From Flavobacterium sp. TR2 (lineage in GTDB: Bacteria > Bacteroidota > Bacteroidia > Flavobacteriales > Flavobacteriaceae), in assembly GCF_025252405.1 (NCBI RefSeq), contig NZ_CP104307.1, forward strand, positions 4,898,001 to 4,962,000: DNA of 64,000 nucleotides. The letters are read 5' to 3'. Under the pieces are notes generated by a model. It saw nothing but the letters and a program-made list of their open reading frames with translations, searched no databases and was not told the origin of the DNA. Below are positions 58,070 to 64,000 of the stretch, in pieces; within the stretch, counting starts at the first letter, position 1; every line of letters begins with the position of its first letter. Position numbers and translations under genes: made by a program.

Positions 58070-60424
58070 ATGAGTCCTTCAAGAGTTTTATTTCTATTTT
58101 TATTTTTGTGCTGTTTTTATAATAAAATTACTGCACAGGCTATTTCTGTCAATGCCACAGTATCACCAGAAGATTTAATTCAAAATGTTTTAATAAATAG
58201 CTCTTGCATTGAGACTCAAAGCGTAAGTGCAAAAGGAAACCCAACGCCAAATGAACAAAGCTACGGCTCTTTTACAGCGGGCGCCAACTTTCCATTTTCT
58301 CACGGAATTGTTTTAAGCACTTCTCCCAGCAAAAGAGCCGAAGGTCCCTTTGACCAACAAGATTCTAAAGGTGTAAAAGTGCCAAGCTGGAGTGGCGATT
58401 CAGATCTTAATCAAGCTTTAGGAATTAATAACAGCACGCAAGCAACCGTTTTAGAATTTGACTTTATAGCATTGACCAATTCAATCAGCTTCAATTATAT
58501 TTTTGCTTCGAATGAATATCAACTTAATTTCCCTTGTATTTATTCAGACGGATTTGCTTTTTTGATTAAAGAAGCCGGAAGCAGTGAAAACTATAAAAAT
58601 CTTGCTGTTTTACCCAATACCTCAATAGCAGTTTCCGCAACAACAGTCCATCCAAAAATTGAAAACATGAATGGTGCTGGCGGAGAACCAATGATTGGCT
58701 GTGCAGCCGTAAATGAAAACTATTTTGACGACTATAATACAGCTTCCAGCCCTATTAATTATGCTGGCCAAACTGTAGTAATGAACGCTTCTACAGACGT
58801 AGTTCCTAATAAAAAGTACCATTTAAAATTGGTTATTGCCGATGATGCAACAAGACAGTACAATTCGGCAGTTTTTATTGAAGCTGGCAGTTTTGTAACG
58901 AAAATAAATTTTGGAGAAGACAGAACTGTAGCTAATAATAATCCTGTCTGTTTTGGCGAAAATTACGTTTTAACCACCAATTTGAATCCTGCCAATTACA
59001 GTTTTAAATGGTTTACAAAAGACGCTTCCAATAATTATGTTCAAATTCCTGGTGCAACATCTGCCTCTTACACTGTTACTGCAACAGGAACTTATAAAGC
59101 AGAAGCAACTTTAGGCAGTACAACCTGTGTGTCAATTGGAGAAATTACAGTGGAATTTTCACCAGAAATTCCGTCAACAAATACTTCCCTCTTGCAATGT
59201 GATGATGATACAGACGGCATTACCATTTTTGATTTGACAAAAACGGCTAATATTGTAAAGAACAACAACCCACAGATTACCAATCAAGGATATTACGAAA
59301 CGTTGGCAGATGCGCAAGTTAAAACAAATCCGATTTTAAATCCACAGCGATATACTAATAAAGCTCCAAATCAGATCGTTTTTGCTAGGATTGAAAATTC
59401 TTTTGGATGTAGTGCAGTAGCTCAAATTACATTGACTATTTCTAATGCGGTCATCCCAAACCAATCTCCAGTAGAGACTTGCGATGGAGACACAACACAA
59501 GACGGTTTATATCAATTTGATTTGGCAGCAGAAGTAACGCCTCAAATTATGGTTGGTTTACCTTCTGGCTTGGTAATCAATTATTTTTCAACAGCTTCTG
59601 ATGCAATTACCGAAACAAATCAGCTGGCGAATATTTTCAAAAATACAACGCCAAACCGCCAGACTATTTATGCTCGTGCCGCAAATGGTTCTAATTGTTA
59701 TGACATCACTCCAATCGAATTGATTGTACATACTTTTGATCCGCCCAATTTTGAAGATGCAACACAATATCTTTGCAAAGGAGATGAAATAACATTGTCT
59801 GTAGCCACTGGTTTTAGCAGCTATGCTTGGTCTGATAACTTAGGCACAACAAATTCAATTCAAGTTAGCCCCCCTGGCGATTACTCAGTAACTGTCACAG
59901 ATGCAAATGGATGTCCAAAAACTAAAAAATTCAAAGTAGTTTTATCTGAACCGGCGACAATTACGGGAGCAGATGTGAAGGATTTTTCTGGAGTAGACAA
60001 TTCTGTAAAAATTCTATATACTGGAGCAGGAAACTACGAGTTTTCTCTTGATGGAACCGTTTTCCAAGATGACCCAACTTTCACACAAATAAGCCCAGGC
60101 GTTTACAATGCGATTGCAAGAGACAAAAACGGCTGCGGCTTGTCTAATGTGTTTCAAGTATACGTTTTAGATTATCCTCGTTTCTTTACTCCAAATGGTG
60201 ACGGATTCAATGATTTATGGGCTATTAAAAATATTGACCAAATGCCAGATTATACCATTTCGATTTTTGACCGTTACGGAAAATTGTTAAAACAAATGAA
60301 TCAGAATGGTTCGGGTTGGAACGGAATTTTCAATGGAAGAGAAATGCCTTCGGATGATTATTGGTTTACGCTTCTTTTTGTTAACGGAAAAAATGTAAAA
60401 GGACATTTTAGTTTGAAAAGATAA
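58070..60424 (+). CDS. T9SS-secreted surface protein with choice-of-anchor L domain and type B sorting domain
   Basis: Secreted protein of 784 aa. The signal peptide is about residues 1-24 (ending NKITAQA). A choice-of-anchor L-type domain follows (about 25-280): SPEDLIQNVLINSSCIETQS, FPFSHGIVLSTS, LEFDFIALTNSISFNYIFASNEYQLNFP (in pieces) and DGFAFLIK. Middle repeats contain paired-cysteine-like LLQCDDDTDGITIFDLTK and ETCDGDTTQDGLYQFDL, seen in gliding-motility-associated proteins. The end, FFTPNGDGFNDLWAI to GHFSLKR (about 705-784), is the type B T9SS sorting domain. It is probably an adhesin attached to or released from the surface. It lies 13 nt after the ABC permease gene. Confidence 0.93.
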   Translation: MSPSRVLFLFLFLCCFYNKITAQAISVNATVSPEDLIQNVLINSSCIETQSVSAKGNPTPNEQSYGSFTAGANFPFSHGIVLSTSPSKRAEGPFDQQDSKGVKVPSWSGDSDLNQALGINNSTQATVLEFDFIALTNSISFNYIFASNEYQLNFPCIYSDGFAFLIKEAGSSENYKNLAVLPNTSIAVSATTVHPKIENMNGAGGEPMIGCAAVNENYFDDYNTASSPINYAGQTVVMNASTDVVPNKKYHLKLVIADDATRQYNSAVFIEAGSFVTKINFGEDRTVANNNPVCFGENYVLTTNLNPANYSFKWFTKDASNNYVQIPGATSASYTVTATGTYKAEATLGSTTCVSIGEITVEFSPEIPSTNTSLLQCDDDTDGITIFDLTKTANIVKNNNPQITNQGYYETLADAQVKTNPILNPQRYTNKAPNQIVFARIENSFGCSAVAQITLTISNAVIPNQSPVETCDGDTTQDGLYQFDLAAEVTPQIMVGLPSGLVINYFSTASDAITETNQLANIFKNTTPNRQTIYARAANGSNCYDITPIELIVHTFDPPNFEDATQYLCKGDEITLSVATGFSSYAWSDNLGTTNSIQVSPPGDYSVTVTDANGCPKTKKFKVVLSEPATITGADVKDFSGVDNSVKILYTGAGNYEFSLDGTVFQDDPTFTQISPGVYNAIARDKNGCGLSNVFQVYVLDYPRFFTPNGDGFNDLWAIKNIDQMPDYTISIFDRYGKLLKQMNQNGSGWNGIFNGREMPSDDYWFTLLFVNGKNVKGHFSLKR

Positions 60425-60480
60425 TTTTTTAACATTCTAAGTTTTAAAATTCCAAATTCCAAACTGATTCGGGTAATTTT

Positions 60481-60532
60481 CCGCCACGAATTCACGAATC
60501 TTTTTTTTAATTAATTCGTGAATTCGTGGCGG
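60481..60532. repeat. Intergenic palindrome, ttcgtggc family, copy 6
   Basis: CCGCCACGAATTCACGAAT (60481-60499) and ATTCGTGAATTCGTGGCGG (60514-60532) are perfect 19-nt inverted arms around a short T/A-rich loop, between converging genes. Confidence 0.92.
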
Positions 60533-60548
60533 AAAAAATTACACAAAA

Positions 60549-60585
60549 AAAATCCCAAACTCCATAATTGAAATTTGGGATTTTA
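60549..60585. terminator. Bidirectional terminator between the T9SS protein and typA genes
   Basis: AAAATCCCAAA (60549-60559) pairs with TTTGGGATTTT (60574-60584), flanked by A- and T-rich runs, so it can end both converging transcripts. Confidence 0.82.
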
Positions 60586-60606
60586 TTATTTGAAATTTAA
60601 ATCGAA

Positions 60607-62403
60607 TTAGATTTTGTATCTTTTTCTATCAGTTTCACTTAAGTAAATCTTTCTTAAACGTAAAGATTTTGGAGTAACTTCAACATATTCATCTTTTTGA
60701 ATGTACTCTAAAGCTTCTTCTAAAGAGAATTTGATAGCTGGAATAATTCTAGCTTTATCATCAGCTCCAGAAGAACGTACGTTAGAAAGTTTTTTCGTTT
60801 TAGTAACGTTTACAGTCATATCGTCGCTACGAGTGTTTTCTCCAATTACCTGACCTTCATAGATATCCTCGTTTGGATCAACGAAGAATTTACCACGATC
60901 TTGTAATTTATCGATAGAGTAAGGAATTGCTTTTCCGTTTTCCATAGAGATTAATGAACCGTTGTTACGTCCAGGAATTTCTCCTTTGTATGGCTCATAC
61001 CCAATGAAACGGTGTGCCATAATAGCCTCACCAGCAGTAGCTGTAAGCAATTGATTTCTCAAACCAATAATTCCACGAGATGGAATGTTGAATTTAATAA
61101 TCATACGCTCACCTTTACCTTCCATAGAAAGCATTTCACCTTTACGGATAGTTACGAACTCAACCGCTCTACCTGAAAGGTTTTCTGGCAAGTCGATAGT
61201 TAATTCCTCAATTGGCTCACATTTAACGCCATCAATTTCTTTGATGATAACTTGTGGCTGACCAATTTGAAGTTCGTATCCTTCTCTTCTCATTGTTTCG
61301 ATAAGAACAGACAAGTGAAGTACACCACGACCAAAAACCATGAATTTATCAGCAGAATCAGTTTCTCCAACTTTCATTGCTAAGTTTTTCTCAAGCTCTT
61401 TTGTTAATCTTTCACGAATATGACGAGAAGTAACAAATTTACCTTCTTTACCAAAGAAAGGAGAATCGTTAATTGTAAACAACATACTCATTGTTGGCTC
61501 ATCGATCGCAATAGTTTGTAAAGCTTCTGGGTTTTCAAAGTCAGCGATTGTATCACCAATTTCAAAACCTTCAATACCTACAACAGCACAAATATCACCA
61601 GCAACAACTTCTTCAACTTTTCTACGGCCTAAACCTTCAAAAGTATGCAATTCTTTAATTCTAGATTTGATGATTTTGCCATCTCTCTTTACCAAAGAAA
61701 TTGGCATTCCTTCTTTCAAAGTACCTCTTTCAAGACGTCCGATAGCGATACGACCTGTAAATGAAGAGAAATCAAGAGAAGTAATCAACATTTGTGGAGT
61801 TCCTTCAGAAACTTTTGGAGCTGGAACATTCGCAATAACCATATCTAGCAAAGGCTCAATGTTTTGCGTTTGCACTTTCCAATCGTCAGACATCCAGTTG
61901 TTTTTAGCAGAACCATAAACTGCTGGAAAATCTAACTGCTCTTCAGTAGCTCCTAATTCGAACATTAGATCGAAAACCTTCTCATGAACTTCTTCTGGAG
62001 TACAGTTTTCTTTATCTACTTTATTGATAACCACACAAGGCTTTAATCCTAAATCGATCGCTTTTTGCAAAACGAAACGAGTTTGAGGCATTGGACCTTC
62101 AAAAGCATCAACTAGCAAACATACACCATCGGCCATGTTCAATACACGTTCTACTTCACCTCCAAAATCGGCGTGGCCAGGAGTGTCAATAATATTGATT
62201 TTTGTTCCTTTATATTGAACTGATACGTTTTTAGAAGTAATTGTAATACCTCTCTCGCGCTCTAAATCGTTATTATCTAAGATTAAATCACCTGTGTTTT
62301 CGTTTTCACGAAATAACTGACAGTGATACATAATTTTATCAACCAAAGTTGTTTTACCGTGATCGACGTGGGCAATAATTGCAATGTTTCTAATAGATTC
62401 CAT
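60607..62403 (-). CDS. typA: Translational GTPase TypA/BipA
   Basis: Ribosome-binding GTPase of 598 aa related to EF-G and LepA, needed for ribosome assembly or growth under stress and cold. The G domain has [14 protein letters not shown] (G1), [11 protein letters not shown] (switch I), [15 protein letters not shown] (G3) and [10 protein letters not shown] (G4). Domains II and V follow, with [11 protein letters not shown] and the TypA-specific C-terminal region near [18 protein letters not shown] and [15 protein letters not shown]. Length and order fit the family completely. It stands alone with a clear -7 box. Confidence 0.97.
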   Translation of the reverse strand: MESIRNIAIIAHVDHGKTTLVDKIMYHCQLFRENENTGDLILDNNDLERERGITITSKNVSVQYKGTKINIIDTPGHADFGGEVERVLNMADGVCLLVDAFEGPMPQTRFVLQKAIDLGLKPCVVINKVDKENCTPEEVHEKVFDLMFELGATEEQLDFPAVYGSAKNNWMSDDWKVQTQNIEPLLDMVIANVPAPKVSEGTPQMLITSLDFSSFTGRIAIGRLERGTLKEGMPISLVKRDGKIIKSRIKELHTFEGLGRRKVEEVVAGDICAVVGIEGFEIGDTIADFENPEALQTIAIDEPTMSMLFTINDSPFFGKEGKFVTSRHIRERLTKELEKNLAMKVGETDSADKFMVFGRGVLHLSVLIETMRREGYELQIGQPQVIIKEIDGVKCEPIEELTIDLPENLSGRAVEFVTIRKGEMLSMEGKGERMIIKFNIPSRGIIGLRNQLLTATAGEAIMAHRFIGYEPYKGEIPGRNNGSLISMENGKAIPYSIDKLQDRGKFFVDPNEDIYEGQVIGENTRSDDMTVNVTKTKKLSNVRSSGADDKARIIPAIKFSLEEALEYIQKDEYVEVTPKSLRLRKIYLSETDRKRYKI

Positions 62404-62422
62404 CTGTGATTTTTAATGGGCG

Positions 62423-62430
62423 CAAAGGTA
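62423..62430 (-). promoter_or_regulatory. -7 box before typA
   Basis: The minus strand reads TACCTTTG, matching TAnnTTTG, 19 nt before the ATG at 62403. Confidence 0.7.
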
Positions 62431-62543
62431 CACTTTATTTTCTAAAAAAAAATGTTTCTGCCATAGTTTGCGTATATACAATCAATTAGTTAATATAAAA
62501 CATTAAAATATCGGTTTCAAAATGACATTAACATACGTTTAAT

Positions 62544-62566
62544 TATAGTTAAATTAACTATATTTG
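62544..62566 (+). promoter_or_regulatory. Palindromic operator candidate over the PAS kinase promoter
   Basis: TATAGTTAA (62544-62552) and TTAACTATA (62554-62562) form a 19-bp palindrome around one base. It overlaps the -7 box TATATTTG (62559-62566), which ends 5 nt before the ATG at 62572. A protein bound here would block the promoter. No candidate regulator is encoded next to it. Confidence 0.5.
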
Positions 62567-62571
62567 AAGTG

Positions 62572-64000
62572 ATGAAAAGTAAAACTCTCCAAATTACTCT
62601 TATTTATACAATCATCTCGATAATTATGGCGGTCTTATGTCATAAATTACTCACAGCCTACTTTTCTTCTTCAGAATATTTATATTTATCTTTAATAAAA
62701 GACGTTGCATTTATTCTAATTACAGGATTGGTTTTTAGATTTATACTTTCAAAAAATGACAAAAGAAACATTACCATCTTTGAAAAATTAAACAGAACCA
62801 ATGAAGAAATAAAAGAATCTAATGAGAAATATGACATTGTAGCAAAAGCGACTAGTGATACTATTTGGGATTGGAAAATTCAAGAGGACAGTATTAATTG
62901 GAACAAAGGAATTGAAGGTGTTTTTGGTTATGACCCGAAAGAAGTTGGCAAAACTTCTAAATGGTGGTTCGACAAAATTCACCCAGAAGACAGCATCCGA
63001 ATGTCAATAAAACTCTATTCTTTTATAGAGCAAAAAACTGAAAAATGGCAGGATCAATATCGTTTTAGATGCGCTGACGGAACATACAAATACGTTTTGG
63101 ATCGAGGTTTTCTTTTAAAGGATGAAAACGGAAGAGCAATCAGAATGATTGGGGCGATTCAGGACATTACAAAACAAAAAGAAGAAGAACAAAGGCTAAA
63201 ACTTTTAGAAACTGTAATTACACAATCTAAAGACTCTATTTTAATTACCGAAGCCAATTCTTCTGAAAGAAAAATACCGAAAATAGTGTATGTTAATCCA
63301 GCATTTTCTCAAATGTCAGGTTATCAATCAAATGAAATAATTGGAAAATCGCCTAACATTTTTAAAGGTCCAAAATCAGATTCTGATGAATTAAAAAAAC
63401 TTTTAAAAGCCATAAAAAATGAGGAGGAATGTCTAATTGAAACCATTACTTATACCAAAAAAAAAGAAGAATACTGGGTACGCTTTTCTATGATTCCTAT
63501 TTTTAATAATGAAGGGATAATTTCGCACTGGATTTCGATACAAAGAGACATCACCGACGAGAAAAAACTAGAAACAGAAAAAGAACATCTTATTCGAGAA
63601 TTAACACAAAACAACAAAGACCTAAAACAATTCTCTTATATCACATCGCACAATCTTAGAGCACCTCTTTCAAATTTAATCGGACTTTTAAATTTAATAG
63701 AAGACATTCCGATCGAAAACGAAGAACTCGAAGAAATACTAGCCGGATTCACCAAATCGACCCATTTGCTAAATGAGACCATCAATGATTTAGTAAAAGT
63801 TATTATCATTAAAGACAACCCTTCAATGCAAAAAGAAGAAGTATCTTTAAAAGAAGTTTTTGAAAATGTATTTAGCCAGCTTTCATTTCAAATTGAGTTA
63901 CACAAACCAATAATTAAACTCAAATTTGATAAAGTACCAGAACTTATTACAAACAAAGCCTACATTGAAAGTATTTTATTAAATCTGCTCACCAATTCTA
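62572..64000 (+). CDS. PAS domain sensor histidine kinase, N-terminal part (cut by window edge)
   Basis: Membrane-anchored sensor kinase; 476 residues are visible and the ATPase domain continues outside the window. Two membrane segments lie at about 7-25 and 39-62. A first PAS domain (about 85-205) has TIWDWKIQEDSINWNKGIEGV (in part), FDKIHPED and RMIGAIQDITKQKEE. A second (about 210-335) has YVNPAFSQMSGYQSNEIIGK and SIQRDITDEKKLE. The phosphoacceptor histidine is in FSYITSHNLRAPLSNLIGL (about residue 359). The start of the ATP-binding domain shows YIESILLNLLTNS. No partner regulator is visible in the window. Confidence 0.92.
   Translation, partial: MKSKTLQITLIYTIISIIMAVLCHKLLTAYFSSSEYLYLSLIKDVAFILITGLVFRFILSKNDKRNITIFEKLNRTNEEIKESNEKYDIVAKATSDTIWDWKIQEDSINWNKGIEGVFGYDPKEVGKTSKWWFDKIHPEDSIRMSIKLYSFIEQKTEKWQDQYRFRCADGTYKYVLDRGFLLKDENGRAIRMIGAIQDITKQKEEEQRLKLLETVITQSKDSILITEANSSERKIPKIVYVNPAFSQMSGYQSNEIIGKSPNIFKGPKSDSDELKKLLKAIKNEEECLIETITYTKKKEEYWVRFSMIPIFNNEGIISHWISIQRDITDEKKLETEKEHLIRELTQNNKDLKQFSYITSHNLRAPLSNLIGLLNLIEDIPIENEELEEILAGFTKSTHLLNETINDLVKVIIIKDNPSMQKEEVSLKEVFENVFSQLSFQIELHKPIIKLKFDKVPELITNKAYIESILLNLLTNS

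Overview
The window comes from an AT-rich member of the Bacteroidota, most likely a Flavobacterium. Four things point there. Many genes carry a TAnnTTTG -7 promoter box 15-45 nt before the start codon. One secreted protein ends in a type B type IX secretion (T9SS) sorting domain. Several families are typical of Flavobacteriia (2TM-domain proteins, LytS/LytTR pairs, TonB receptors with a CarboxypepD_reg plug extension). Gene gaps are filled with short palindromic repeats. No IS element, prophage, CRISPR array, rRNA or tRNA gene was seen.

Layout. 1-2.6 kb: cydAB quinol oxidase (cydB cut by the window edge) and an HD-domain nucleotidase. 2.8-6.0 kb: a sulfur module (metallo-beta-lactamase/rhodanese protein plus two YeeE/YedE half-transporters) and a GNAT acetyltransferase. 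6.2-7.8 kb: glpD. 8.0-9.8 kb: a MarR/nitroreductase/YceI operon with twin operators. 9.8-10.4 kb: a toxin-antitoxin pair with a frameshifted toxin. 10.6-11.9 kb: a secreted beta-helix-like protein. 12.0-21.0 kb: the complete trp operon (EGDCFBA) behind a Trp-Trp-Trp leader peptide and attenuator, with a lipoprotein gene, a gamma-glutamylcyclotransferase-like gene and a nitrilase-family gene embedded. 21.0-21.7 kb: an intact paralogue of the toxin-antitoxin pair. 21.7-26.5 kb: a TetR-controlled TolC/HlyD/EmrB efflux operon. 26.6-30.8 kb: yaaA, a GxxExxY gene bounded by repeat arms, a CCA-adding-type nucleotidyltransferase and ctaA. 30.9-38.1 kb: a minus-strand surface/signalling operon (TonB receptor, DUF2141, TPR-like protein, LytS kinase fused to a 2TM domain, four more 2TM genes, LytTR regulator). 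38.2-44.8 kb: DinB, YciI, maltose-acetyltransferase-like, VOC, CLC channel, HPP protein, pRiA4b-type protein, a four-helix-bundle gene bounded by repeat arms, and a nucleoid-associated protein. 44.9-46.4 kb: a TetR/SDR pair with matching operators. 46.5-48.9 kb: a large GAF protein. 49.2-54.1 kb: an HD-PycTM fusion and a metallophosphoesterase/beta-barrel lipoprotein. 54.2-58.1 kb: a lipoprotein, an unrecognised cytoplasmic protein and an ABC exporter. 58.1-60.4 kb: a T9SS-secreted adhesin-like protein. 60.6-62.4 kb: typA. 62.6 kb to the end: a PAS histidine kinase cut by the window edge.

The signals most worth pursuing are these. (1) The gaps hold several unrelated families of palindromic repeats that share one design: two 12-40 nt arms around a variable loop. 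In two cases a small accessory gene (GxxExxY, four-helix bundle) sits between arms of the same family, which suggests these palindromes can carry cargo genes. (2) The trp attenuator has a clear antiterminator pairing that covers the leader stop codon. (3) A LytS kinase is fused to a 2TM domain at the head of a tandem 2TM array. (4) An HD-PycTM fusion has no cyclase beside it. All family names are recognised from sequence alone, without database searches.
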